From assembly GCA_017616655.1 (NCBI GenBank), contig JAFZXU010000065.1:1-50226 (forward strand): DNA of 50,226 nucleotides, given 5' to 3'. The DNA comes from Bacteroidales bacterium. Its GTDB lineage: Bacteria; Bacteroidota; Bacteroidia; Bacteroidales; UBA932. Positions 21,492 to 29,005 of the stretch are shown in pieces (the stretch's first letter is position 1; each line of letters starts with the position of its first letter). Position numbers and translations under genes: made by a program. Below the pieces are notes generated by a model, which was not told the DNA's origin, made no database searches, and worked only from the letters and a program-made list of their open reading frames with translations.

Positions 21492-22187
21492 ATGAATAAC
21501 CATCATCTTACTCTACTTATTACGATAGTATTATTTGCCAGCTGCACAAAATCACAGAATGGTTCACCTGACATCTATGATTTGGAGTTATCATCTCAGA
21601 GTATTTTTTCACAAAATGTATCAGCGTTGCAACTCATTAGTAACTCTATTCTTAATAGCGAGCCGTTTTCTTTTGAAGCAAATGAAGTTTCGTCATTATC
21701 TGATGCTATTGATGTTATTATTCAGAAATCATATCCTCTTGCTTTTTCATATCCATCAACAACAGTTACAAGGACTATAGGAACAGATCCCGTATTTTCT
21801 TTAATTCCCAATTATTATATGGAGGACTTAAGAAGTACTATTTTATTTGATATCAATAGATTCCATCAAGTTAAAGCAGGGTATTTACAAAGCGATGTTT
21901 TTTATGCTCTAAGCCCGACGGAGCAAGCAGATATCACTAATTACCTTAATACTGTTGAGTTCTGCCGAAACACTATTATCGAAACAGCTTTTGCCTTTCC
22001 AGATAATGCTATAACAAAAGTCTCTGGAGCAGAAATGAGAGCATGGAGCGAAATGGCAAAAAACATGGACGAAGAATCTCAAAGTATGATGATGGATGCG
22101 TTCTTCTATACTGTAGCTGGAGTAGCAGGAGGAACGACAGGTCTGATTATTGGCGCAATCGGTTTAATTGTGTCTTGGATCCGTTAA
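21492..22187 (+). CDS. hypothetical lipoprotein with C-terminal membrane segment
   Basis: This 231-residue protein is not recognised. The signal peptide and lipobox (LFASC, Cys18) predict a lipoprotein. The middle (20 to 200) is mainly helical and Ser-rich with no motif I can name. The last 28 residues are a hydrophobic segment rich in small residues (VAGVAGGTTGLIIGAIGLIV), a glycine-zipper-like helix, ending WIR. A lipid anchor at one end and a membrane-inserting helix at the other is unusual and recalls membrane-active peptides. Base composition is clearly AT-richer than the flanking genes, so recent acquisition is possible. A 50-residue membrane protein gene follows by 21 bp. The ATG at 21492 is chosen for the signal peptide. 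Confidence 0.7.
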   Translation: MNNHHLTLLITIVLFASCTKSQNGSPDIYDLELSSQSIFSQNVSALQLISNSILNSEPFSFEANEVSSLSDAIDVIIQKSYPLAFSYPSTTVTRTIGTDPVFSLIPNYYMEDLRSTILFDINRFHQVKAGYLQSDVFYALSPTEQADITNYLNTVEFCRNTIIETAFAFPDNAITKVSGAEMRAWSEMAKNMDEESQSMMMDAFFYTVAGVAGGTTGLIIGAIGLIVSWIR

Positions 22188-22208
22188 TTTCATCGTGATT
22201 TTTTAACA

Positions 22209-22361
22209 ATGATGAAAATCCTTTATTTCATTACACTATCTTGTTCTTTTTTAATCCTAATCCTTTATTTTATATTAGGATTTAAATGGTTATTTGCCTT
22301 AGCACTATTATTTGTCGTTTTGTCTGCGACAATCAGGAGACGGCTCAAATCTTCTAATTGA
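22209..22361 (+). CDS. 50-residue hydrophobic membrane protein, unknown
   Basis: This short ORF starts MMKILYFITLSCSFLILILY and continues through a second hydrophobic stretch (FKWLFALALLFVVLSATI) to a basic tail RRRLKSSN. It therefore looks like two membrane helices with a positively charged cytosolic end. It lies 21 bp behind the lipoprotein at 21492 and shares its AT-rich composition. An immunity or partner protein is one possible role, on position alone. It could instead be a decayed fragment, but it has a proper start and stop and a typical positive-inside tail. A second ATG immediately follows the first. Confidence 0.5.
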   Translation: MMKILYFITLSCSFLILILYFILGFKWLFALALLFVVLSATIRRRLKSSN

Positions 22362-22369
22362 TTATTTCC

Positions 22370-22384
22370 TGACACAAGGTGTCA
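22370..22384 (+). other. TGACAC-aag-GTGTCA inverted repeat
   Basis: A perfect 6-bp inverted repeat with a 3-nt spacer lies between the small membrane gene and the rpsP promoter, followed by A-rich rather than T-rich sequence. It may be a weak hairpin or an operator. Confidence 0.3.
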
Positions 22385-22397
22385 TTAAACGAAAAAA

Positions 22398-22429
22398 TTT
22401 GTCTCATTTCATTTTTATTCCTACTTTTG
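22398..22429 (+). promoter_or_regulatory. promoter of rpsP-rimM
   Basis: TTTG (22398-22401), 20 bp, TACTTTTG (22422-22429) matches the consensus. It leaves a leader of about 58 nt to rpsP. Confidence 0.75.
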
Positions 22430-22491
22430 CGGACCTTTTCTCGAGAAGATAAGGAAGTTAACCCGTTTATTAACTTTAAATTACATCAAGA

Positions 22492-23073
22492 ATGGCTGTA
22501 AAAATCCGCCTTTCACGCCACGGCAAGAAAGGTTATTCTTTCTTCCACATCGTGGTAACCGACGCGCGTTCGCCGCGTGACGGCCGCCTGATCGAACAGA
22601 TCGGCATCTACAATCCGAACACCAATCCCGCTACCATCGTCCTCGACGGCGAAAAGGCTCTCAAGTGGCTCAATGACGGCGCCCAGCCGACCACTACCGC
22701 CCGCCGCATCCTCTCCTACGAAGGTGTCCTTCTCAGGAAGCACCTCCAGGGTGGCATCGCTAAGGGTGCCCTCACCCAGGAAGAGGCTGACAAGAAGTGG
22801 AACGCATGGAAAGCAGAGAAAGATGCAAAGGTCGCTTCCAAGAAGCAGAACATCTCCAACGCAAGCGCAGAGGCTCACAAGGCCGCTGTAAGCGCTGAGG
22901 CCAAGGTCAACAACGAACGCGCAGAGGCTATCGCCAAGAAGCGCGCCGAGGCCGAGGCTGCAGCACGCGCTGCCGCTGAAGAGGCTGCTGCAGCTGCAAA
23001 GGCTGCAGAAGAGGCTGCCGCTGCCGAGGCAACGGAAGAGGCTCCCGCAGAGGAAGCACAACCCGAAGCATAA
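22492..23073 (+). CDS. rpsP: 30S ribosomal protein bS16 with long Ala/Glu-rich tail
   Basis: This 193-residue protein has bS16 in its first 85 or so residues: [42 protein letters not shown], and the [12 protein letters not shown] block. The remaining 100 residues are a charged, Ala-rich helical tail ending in alternating Ala/Glu with [12 protein letters not shown]. Long bS16 tails are usual in Bacteroidales, while other bacteria stop near 80 to 90. The tail is low complexity and may be partly disordered or coiled coil. rimM follows by 4 nt, the standard rpsP-rimM pairing that couples bS16 with 30S maturation. Confidence 0.96.
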   Translation: MAVKIRLSRHGKKGYSFFHIVVTDARSPRDGRLIEQIGIYNPNTNPATIVLDGEKALKWLNDGAQPTTTARRILSYEGVLLRKHLQGGIAKGALTQEEADKKWNAWKAEKDAKVASKKQNISNASAEAHKAAVSAEAKVNNERAEAIAKKRAEAEAAARAAAEEAAAAAKAAEEAAAAEATEEAPAEEAQPEA

Positions 23074-23077
23074 CATC

Positions 23078-23545
23078 GTGCCGAAGGTCCTGAAATCCTA
23101 CGGAACAGCCGGCGCGGTCATCATCGGCCGCGACGGCGAAGTTCTGGAGGAGTTGGGAAAGAAAGAACCGGTATTCATCGATTTCGATGGACTGCCGGTT
23201 CCTTATTTTATTGAATCCATCGAACGCAAGGGAGGCCGGTTCCTTGTTAAGTTCGAAGATATCGACTCCCTCCAGGCGGCGGAGGAGATTATCGGAAGCG
23301 ATATCAAGTTCTCCCCCGACGGGGAGGAGGACGAAGAGGATGACGGCATCACCGGCCGCATCATCCGCAACGCCGCCAACGGGGATATCGTCGGCCCCGT
23401 ACTCGAATTCATCGACTATTCCGGCAACACCTGCATCCTCGTGGAGCACGAGGGACGCGAAGTCCTGCTCCCCCTCCACGAAGACCTTATAAAAAAGGTC
23501 AGGAAGAACGAAATCTACCTGACCATTCCCGAAGGTTTGCTGTAA
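23078..23545 (+). CDS. rimM: 16S rRNA processing protein RimM
   Basis: This 155-residue factor helps mature the head of the 30S subunit and binds uS19. The N-terminal beta barrel (VLKSYGTAGAVII, GKKEPVFIDFDGLPVPYFIE) and the PRC-barrel C-terminal half (GRIIRNAANGDIVGPVLEFIDYSGNTCILV, LLPLHEDLIKK) are both present. The start is a GTG only 4 nt behind rpsP, and the N-terminus is short compared with family members, which often begin some residues earlier. No alternative ATG gives a better start. Translation is probably coupled to rpsP. An acidic insert (DGEEDEEDDG) lies between the domains. Confidence 0.9.
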   Translation: MPKVLKSYGTAGAVIIGRDGEVLEELGKKEPVFIDFDGLPVPYFIESIERKGGRFLVKFEDIDSLQAAEEIIGSDIKFSPDGEEDEEDDGITGRIIRNAANGDIVGPVLEFIDYSGNTCILVEHEGREVLLPLHEDLIKKVRKNEIYLTIPEGLL

Positions 23546-23624
23546 TTCTCAGCTATTATTAATGAGTTTTATTTGCAAAAGACAGCAAATCACTTTTTTA
23601 ACTACCAATACGCTCAAATCATTT

Positions 23625-25151
23625 ATGAAGAAATCTTTTCTATACATTCTCGTGTCGTGTATTATTGCCTCTATGAGCGGATGCCTTCAAGAATCTGCAA
23701 TTGTAGAAACCACTACCGACTCTTTGTCAGCGCAGCAAGCAAAAGAAGTATACGAAGCCCGCATATCAGAAGGAACAACCAAAACGTCTTCAGTCTGTGA
23801 AAGAGCTAATATGTTTTACCGTGAGTCGTATATCCCAGACTGGAATCGGGCACTGTCAACCCGGACAGACTATGTAGAGTCAGTTGATGTTCCATTAGCC
23901 GAAAAGTGTGATTATTATGTTATGAGTAATGATGGACAAGGATTTTACCTTACATGTTGCCATCATTCCATCACTGTAGTCAGATCTGTGGAATCGAAAA
24001 CGACAGGTGTATATCATCACTTCTTCATTCCTTTCAGAGACTCCCGCGACCTTTACCGGGAATCATTCAAGGGCGAGTTATACCGCGGATTCCACAACAA
24101 CGGATACCGTGACGGTTTTTCCGGTCTTGAAATCTATGCCAATACTCAGGGCAAGGTGATCAAAATCCTGCGCTACTACAATGGCACGCTTTACGATAAG
24201 TTCTTCGACGGTAATGGAAAGAAAGAGTCCGATATGATTCGGCATTCTTTAAAGTATTACATCTCAAAGGCTTACGGCATTCGGAAGGATCTCCGCACAA
24301 GGGACGGATCTCAATACCATTGTCCGCAGTGTGGTCATGAGTTGAATGAATACAATGGATATTACTACTGCACTGAATGTGGTTGGAATGAAATGGATTT
24401 TTGGGAACAAGACCTTGATGAATGCTATATCTATGGTGATGGAGGCGGTTCAGGTATTGGTAACGAGGGTGGCAGTCCTGACCCCAATTATCCGAATTCT
24501 CCGGACCCTGATCCAAATACTGGTAGTGGAGGATCAAATAATGGATCAGGAAACGGAAACAACAATACTGAACAGGGAGAGATACCTACTAGCTTTTCTT
24601 TTGACTCGAACGCGGTGTTATATATTATCCCATCTTTGCAAGTTATACTCCAAGATTGTGCTGGCCAAACTATCATTAATGCACTAAGCCAAGAGAATAT
24701 ATCATTTGTATGGAATTCTTCTCTTATGCCTAAAATAGCCGTTATAGTATCTTCTAATCTCTCATCTATTTCCATTTCAAGGGTTGAATACAATGTTTAT
24801 GGGACTATTAATATTGGTGCGCTATTTGAAGAATTATATCATTGTTTACAGGTAATTAGCGATGATTATAATACAGATTGGAAACTTAATGTAGAAATTG
24901 AAGCTAAACTTGCATCGTATATTTATGCTAAACATACCGGAAAAGTCTCAAATTTAACTATACCTAACGGTGCTTCCTGTGAATGGTGGAACAATGTCTT
25001 TGAGCCTTATCTCATAGATCCTTCCGAGAGCAATTATGCTAGAATGGCGGATTCTGTACGGGCGTCACATCCAATGTATGCAAGTATGCTGGACAATCCA
25101 GAGCATCATACAATGAATTATCTATCAACAATTTTTGATTGTTACGAATAA
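23625..25151 (+). CDS. lipoprotein with zinc ribbon and peptidase-like tail, unknown
   Basis: This 508-residue protein has a signal peptide and lipobox (SMSGC, Cys20). Residues about 60 to 225 form a Tyr/Phe-rich domain (FFIPFRDSRDLYRESFKGELYRGF). At about 234 to 253 lies a zinc ribbon, CPQCGHEL...CTEC, surprising in an exported protein. A low-complexity Gly/Asn/Pro/Asp linker (about 275 to 330) leads to a C-terminal domain with FEELYHCLQ (EELYH at 402-406) and NVEIEAKL (Glu424, Glu426). These resemble the HExxH-plus-Glu layout of zinc peptidases, but the first His is Glu, so catalysis is doubtful. AT-rich 3' half. It is coupled (TAATG) to the next gene. The ATG at 23625 is chosen by the signal peptide. 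Confidence 0.72.
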   Translation: MKKSFLYILVSCIIASMSGCLQESAIVETTTDSLSAQQAKEVYEARISEGTTKTSSVCERANMFYRESYIPDWNRALSTRTDYVESVDVPLAEKCDYYVMSNDGQGFYLTCCHHSITVVRSVESKTTGVYHHFFIPFRDSRDLYRESFKGELYRGFHNNGYRDGFSGLEIYANTQGKVIKILRYYNGTLYDKFFDGNGKKESDMIRHSLKYYISKAYGIRKDLRTRDGSQYHCPQCGHELNEYNGYYYCTECGWNEMDFWEQDLDECYIYGDGGGSGIGNEGGSPDPNYPNSPDPDPNTGSGGSNNGSGNGNNNTEQGEIPTSFSFDSNAVLYIIPSLQVILQDCAGQTIINALSQENISFVWNSSLMPKIAVIVSSNLSSISISRVEYNVYGTINIGALFEELYHCLQVISDDYNTDWKLNVEIEAKLASYIYAKHTGKVSNLTIPNGASCEWWNNVFEPYLIDPSESNYARMADSVRASHPMYASMLDNPEHHTMNYLSTIFDCYE

Positions 25152-25861
25152 TGATTTTGAGTTATATTGTAATATGGTTTCTGTCTCAGTCTTTTTTTCA
25201 GACTGATTCCTTACCGAAAAAGGTGGTTATTGAAGGGGAGACGTATGATATTGCAATGCATCAAAGGAGTCGCCATTTACCTGGTGGACATTGGAAGGAT
25301 GGTCTTGTTTATTATGAAGGGCTCCATTTCCAAAACCAAAACGATACTTTATTTGGGAGGCCGGCCCCTGTGCCTGAATACGAAAAAGAGCCTGATAATG
25401 TAATTGCAGAGCGCTGGACTACCGAAGACGTCCTTTTTATGGTAAATCCATTGGAAGAGATGGAAACAGTTGTCAGGTCATCTGTCAACGATACTGTTCT
25501 GAACAATCTTTCAAGAGAGAATGCAATAATTGAAATAACTGTGCTGGTTGACAGCACAGGCCGTTCTATCGAGTGCAAACAGTTTCTTGAAATGGATCAT
25601 TTCGAGTGGAGCGATTCCTTTTTGTCCCTGCTCGTTGCTGTCGAGAGGTATGTAAAGAATGAGTTATTGTTCGAAGACAACGGCATGCTGCATATGGCAG
25701 ACCTCCCTTATGGACATACTCGGATAAGGATTTATTTCCGATCAGATACAATCGAAATAAAGCCTTTCTATTATATTTTTAGTCCAGAAGTCTATATCAA
25801 CCTTCGTTACTGGAAAAGGCTGAGACATGTCAAGGCTCCTGCCTACTGCCCTGTCAGCTGA
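25151..25861 (+). CDS. hypothetical exported or anchored protein coupled to the zinc-ribbon lipoprotein
   Basis: This 236-residue protein starts with an uncleaved anchor or signal sequence (MILSYIVIWFLSQSFF). The central part is acidic and Tyr/Phe-rich. Residues about 125 to 175 (NAIIEITVLVDSTGRSIECKQF and following) resemble the beta-alpha-beta core of TonB C-terminal-like domains, a weak match. I do not recognise the protein. The start ATG overlaps the stop of the preceding lipoprotein gene (TAATG), and the composition is similarly AT-rich, so they form one accessory unit. A partner, chaperone or immunity role is plausible from position only. Its last 8 bases overlap the convergent phosphohexomutase gene. 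Confidence 0.65.
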   Translation: MILSYIVIWFLSQSFFQTDSLPKKVVIEGETYDIAMHQRSRHLPGGHWKDGLVYYEGLHFQNQNDTLFGRPAPVPEYEKEPDNVIAERWTTEDVLFMVNPLEEMETVVRSSVNDTVLNNLSRENAIIEITVLVDSTGRSIECKQFLEMDHFEWSDSFLSLLVAVERYVKNELLFEDNGMLHMADLPYGHTRIRIYFRSDTIEIKPFYYIFSPEVYINLRYWKRLRHVKAPAYCPVS

Positions 25862-27200
25862 AAGATTCGATTATCTCCCTGGCCTTGGCGACCTTTTCGT
25901 CGAGGAGGGCCTTGCTGGTGGCTTCGCAGATAAAGCGGAGGTAGGGCTCGGTGTTGGAAGGGCGGATGTTGAACCACCACTCCCTGAACTCCACGCGGTA
26001 GCCGTCGAAATCCATCGTGGCGGTGGGCTTCTCCTGCGAAATGAACCAGTCGCGTACGGCATCCATTGCCTCTTTCTTGCGTTCGAGGCGGAAGTTGATC
26101 TCGCCTGAATTCTCATAGCGGCGGATCTTGGAAATGGCCTCGGATAACTTGACGCCTTTACGCTTAAGAGCCGCTAAAATGTTGAGTACCAGTATGGAAG
26201 CCAGGATTCCGCTGTCGGAATAGAAGAAATCCTTGAAGTAGTAGTGGCCGGCCAGTTCGCCTCCGTAGATGCCGTCGAGTTCCCTCAAGCGCGGAGCCGC
26301 AAAGGCGCGTCCCACCTTCCAGGTGGCGATTTCGCCTCCCATCGGGGCGATATACTCGGCCACCGCCTTGGAGGAGCGGATGTCCTGCAGGACTATGCCC
26401 TTCTCTCCCCTCTCTTCGAGGAAATAGTGGCCCAGCAGGGCGATTATCAGGTCGGGAGAGACGAACTCGCCCTTCTCGTCCACGAACATCACTCGGTCGG
26501 CGTCTCCGTCATAGACAACTCCCACGTCGCATCCCTTTTCGCGCACCAGTTCCACCAGCATCTCGCGGTTCTCCGCCAGAAGCGGATTGGCCTCATGGTT
26601 GGGGAAGGTGCCGTCGAGTTCCTCGCAGATATACTCCGGCTGGCTGCCGAAAATATTGCGGGCGAAGATGGAGGCCATTCCGTTGGAGAGGTCCATTCCT
26701 ATCTTGAGATTGGAGATATCCTCCTTGTAGCTGAGCTGGAACTCCACATACTCCTTGCGGATGTCCATCTCGTGAACGGTGCCGCGCTTTGCTGCCACAG
26801 GCATCGGCCTGCCCTCTTCCATCCACTGTTTCAGTGTTCCCAGACCCGTGTCGAGCGCCACCGGAAGGGCGTTCCCGCGGGAGACCTTCATTCCGTTGTG
26901 CTCCCTGGGATTGTGGGATGCCGTAATCTGGACCGAGACCTTGAAGCCGTACTTCGCAGTTGCGTAATAAACCATCGGGGTGGTGCTCAGGCCGAGGTCA
27001 TATACATCAGCGCCGGCATCGGTGATGCCCTTCAGCAGATATTCGTGCATCTCCGGCGAGGAGACGCGCATGTCGCGCCCCACCAGCACCTTGTCGGTGC
27101 AGAGAAGTTCCGGCAGGAAATAGCCCGCCTTGTAGGCGAAATCCTTGTCGAGATCCACGTTGTATTCACCGCGGATGTCGTATGCGTGAAATGCTCCCAT
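25854..27200 (-). CDS. phosphomannomutase/phosphoglucomutase
   Basis: This 448-residue alpha-D-phosphohexomutase starts MGAFHAYDIRGEYNVDLDKD. It has the catalytic serine loop QITASHNPREHNGMK, the metal loop DGDADRVMF, the sugar-binding GGELAGHYYFKDFFYSDSG loop (glucose/mannose type), and the phosphate loop RPSNTEPYLRF. It interconverts mannose or glucose 1- and 6-phosphates, feeding GDP-mannose and surface glycan synthesis. GGELAGHYYFKD suggests PMM/PGM rather than phosphoglucosamine mutase (GlmM). A much longer frame reaches 27632 antisense-free into def, but the family N-terminus fixes the start at 27200, 2 bp behind def. It is the last gene of ruvX-def-pmm. Confidence 0.93.
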   Translation of the reverse strand: MGAFHAYDIRGEYNVDLDKDFAYKAGYFLPELLCTDKVLVGRDMRVSSPEMHEYLLKGITDAGADVYDLGLSTTPMVYYATAKYGFKVSVQITASHNPREHNGMKVSRGNALPVALDTGLGTLKQWMEEGRPMPVAAKRGTVHEMDIRKEYVEFQLSYKEDISNLKIGMDLSNGMASIFARNIFGSQPEYICEELDGTFPNHEANPLLAENREMLVELVREKGCDVGVVYDGDADRVMFVDEKGEFVSPDLIIALLGHYFLEERGEKGIVLQDIRSSKAVAEYIAPMGGEIATWKVGRAFAAPRLRELDGIYGGELAGHYYFKDFFYSDSGILASILVLNILAALKRKGVKLSEAISKIRRYENSGEINFRLERKKEAMDAVRDWFISQEKPTATMDFDGYRVEFREWWFNIRPSNTEPYLRFICEATSKALLDEKVAKAREIIESFS

Positions 27201-27202
27201 AA

Positions 27203-27763
27203 TTATTTTTTGTCTGTCTTTACCCTGTATGAAGTGTTTGTCTTGCCCTTGGATATATTGAGCAGCTTGCCAGAAAGCAGCTTGCGGCGGATGGGGGTCG
27301 CCCTGTCGGTGAAGACCACTCCGTTGAGATGGTCCATCTCGTGCTGTATCATACGCGCCGCGAAGCCGGTGAACTCCTCCTCCTTCTCCTCGAAGTCGGG
27401 GCCTGTGTAGCGCACCTTGATGCTCTCGGGGCGCACGATGTCGGCATCCACGTTGGGAATGCTGAGACACCCCTCGGAGTATTCGCAGGTGGCCTCGCTC
27501 TCGAAGGTGAAAACGGGATTGATCATCTCGCGGTGGAAGCCCTTCAACTCGGGGAAGCGGTCCGCAAGGTCGTTGCCGTCCACCACCAGGATGCGCTTGG
27601 AAATGCCGATTTGAGGCGCCGCAAGGCCGCACCCGTCAGCATGGTGCATGGTCTCAATCATATCGGCGATAAGCTTGGAAAGTTCCTCCCTGTCGGAGAG
27701 GTCCGCCTCCTGAGCCACTGCGCGGAGCACCTGCGAGCCGTATAAATAAATAGGATATATCAT
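27203..27763 (-). CDS. def: peptide deformylase
   Basis: This 186-residue metalloenzyme removes the N-formyl group from nascent proteins. The three motifs are intact: GCGLAAPQIG (motif 1), EGCLSIP (motif 2 with the metal-binding Cys) and QHEMDHLNG (HExxH, motif 3). The start MIYPIYLYGSQVLR is typical of Bacteroidales deformylases. A basic tail after about 170 is lineage-usual. It overlaps ruvX by 4 bp (ATGA) and is followed after 2 bp by the phosphohexomutase, forming a ruvX-def-pmm operon. Confidence 0.96.
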   Translation of the reverse strand: MIYPIYLYGSQVLRAVAQEADLSDREELSKLIADMIETMHHADGCGLAAPQIGISKRILVVDGNDLADRFPELKGFHREMINPVFTFESEATCEYSEGCLSIPNVDADIVRPESIKVRYTGPDFEEKEEEFTGFAARMIQHEMDHLNGVVFTDRATPIRRKLLSGKLLNISKGKTNTSYRVKTDKK

Positions 27764-28185
27764 TTTCTGTCGTTTTGTTGTCTGTCCAGATATGTCTGCA
27801 GGATGATGGCGGCGCTGATTTTGTCCACCGAGTTCTTGTCGCGGCGGTCGCTCTTCTTCATCCCCCCCTCGATCATGGCCCTGTGGGCCAGCACGGAGGT
27901 GAAGCGCTCGTCCTCGAGGGTCACCGGGATGTCGGGGAAGCGCTTCCTGAGAAGGTTCAGGAAGGCATCCACATCCTTCGCCGCCTCGGAGGGGGCGCCG
28001 TCGAGGTTGACCGGGTAGCCCACCACGAAGCGCCCGATGGTCTGCGACTTGGAATAATTTTGAAGATATTCTATTATCTTTGCACCAGGTACGGTATCCA
28101 GTGCGGATGCAAAGATTCCAAGGGGGTCGCTCGCTGCAATCCCCGTTCTCTTGCGTCCGTAATCAATACCGATCACCCTTTCCAT
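27760..28185 (-). CDS. ruvX: Holliday junction resolvase-like protein RuvX/YqgF
   Basis: This 141-residue RNase H-fold protein has a MERVIGIDYGRKRTGIAASDPLG start (catalytic Asp8), FVVGYPVNLDGAPS, VTLEDERFTSVLA (acidic residues) and the late DKISAAIILQTYLD. Family members act in 16S/pre-rRNA processing or junction resolution. Length is typical. It has a TAACTTTG box just 8 nt before the ATG and starts the ruvX-def-pmm operon, divergent from the LytM-like gene 24 bp away. Confidence 0.93.
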   Translation of the reverse strand: MERVIGIDYGRKRTGIAASDPLGIFASALDTVPGAKIIEYLQNYSKSQTIGRFVVGYPVNLDGAPSEAAKDVDAFLNLLRKRFPDIPVTLEDERFTSVLAHRAMIEGGMKKSDRRDKNSVDKISAAIILQTYLDRQQNDRK

Positions 28186-28192
28186 ATCATTG

Positions 28193-28200
28193 CAAAGTTA
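28193..28200 (-). promoter_or_regulatory. -7 box (TAACTTTG) for ruvX-def-pmm
   Basis: A perfect TAnnTTTG on the minus strand ends 7 nt before the ruvX ATG, implying a very short or absent leader. No clear -33. Confidence 0.45.
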
Positions 28201-28209
28201 GCTATTTTT

Positions 28210-29001
28210 ATGGCATTACGATTAAATTGGGATAAAGAAAGGCACCCCGACAGCAAAACCGTAGCGATACTCGCCGCATCGGTGCTCGGCATAATGGCAC
28301 TGACCTATATCCTTATAGCATTTACCGGCCTCAAGCGCACGATTCCCGGATATCCCTCCCGCGAAACGCGTCTTGCGACGATTGAGAACGTCAACAAGGT
28401 GGACTCTCTGAGCAAGGTGATAGACATGTGGGCCTTCCAGGTCGGCAACATCCAGAGGATTGTCAACGGCCAGGAGCCGCTTCCGCCCGATTCCACCGGA
28501 AAGGCGCCCGCAGCACGCGAATATGACGAGGCCACCCGCGCCGCATTCGCAGCCAACGACTCCATTCTCCGCGAAGAGATCCTCCGTCAGGAGGCCTTCA
28601 ACGTCTCGATAGGCAAGAGCACGATCTCGCAGATAGAGGGAATGCACTTCTTCACCCCCATCAAGGGAGTTATTGCCGCTCCATTCGACGAAAAGACCGG
28701 CCATCCCTTCCTCGACATAGCGTCCGAGACCGAAAAGATAGTCTATGCCGTTTATGACGGCACCGTGATCAACTCCTACTGGAGCGACCTGGCGGAGAAT
28801 GTCATCATGATCCAGCACCGGAACAATCTCGTTTCGGTTTACAAGCATACTGCGAAACTGCTCAAGAATACGGGCGACAAGGTCACTGCGGGAACGCCGA
28901 TCGCGGTGGTCAGCGACGTGGCCACCAACGGTGCGCATCTCTACCTGGAGTTCTGGCACGAAGGCAAGGCAATCGACCCTGCCGATTACATAAAATTCTG
29001 A
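28210..29001 (+). CDS. LytM/M23-type peptidase-like protein, probably degenerate
   Basis: This 263-residue membrane-anchored protein has one TM helix (residues about 20 to 42), a helical linker to about 145, and a LytM domain. In the domain the first zinc pair is seen (GHPFLDI, His and Asp) and the VYKHTAKLLKNTGDKV strand. The terminal HxH motif reads HLYLEFW, so one canonical zinc-binding His is Tyr. Active M23 endopeptidases cut peptidoglycan cross-bridges; loss of this residue suggests a non-catalytic activator, as with EnvC-like proteins, although similar HLY/HLYFE variants may exist in the lineage. Upstream frame reaches 27775, but the ATG at 28210 starts the N-terminal cytosolic part. 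dxr begins 4 bp downstream. Confidence 0.85.
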   Translation: MALRLNWDKERHPDSKTVAILAASVLGIMALTYILIAFTGLKRTIPGYPSRETRLATIENVNKVDSLSKVIDMWAFQVGNIQRIVNGQEPLPPDSTGKAPAAREYDEATRAAFAANDSILREEILRQEAFNVSIGKSTISQIEGMHFFTPIKGVIAAPFDEKTGHPFLDIASETEKIVYAVYDGTVINSYWSDLAENVIMIQHRNNLVSVYKHTAKLLKNTGDKVTAGTPIAVVSDVATNGAHLYLEFWHEGKAIDPADYIKF

Positions 29002-29005
29002 TACT

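Noticed and set aside
22930-23070. Low-complexity GCTGCAGAAGAGGC-type repeats at the end of rpsP, possible insertion or repeat tract
   Set aside because: Long Ala/Glu-rich bS16 tails are normal in Bacteroidales and the frame continues to a proper stop 4 nt before rimM.
26244-27410. 388-codon plus-strand frame over the phosphohexomutase and def
   Set aside because: Antisense to two recognised enzymes; translation resembles other shadows.
28065-28086. TATCTTTG with nearby TTTG on the plus strand inside ruvX
   Set aside because: Spacing of about 12 bp is too short, and no plus-strand gene starts nearby; taken as chance.
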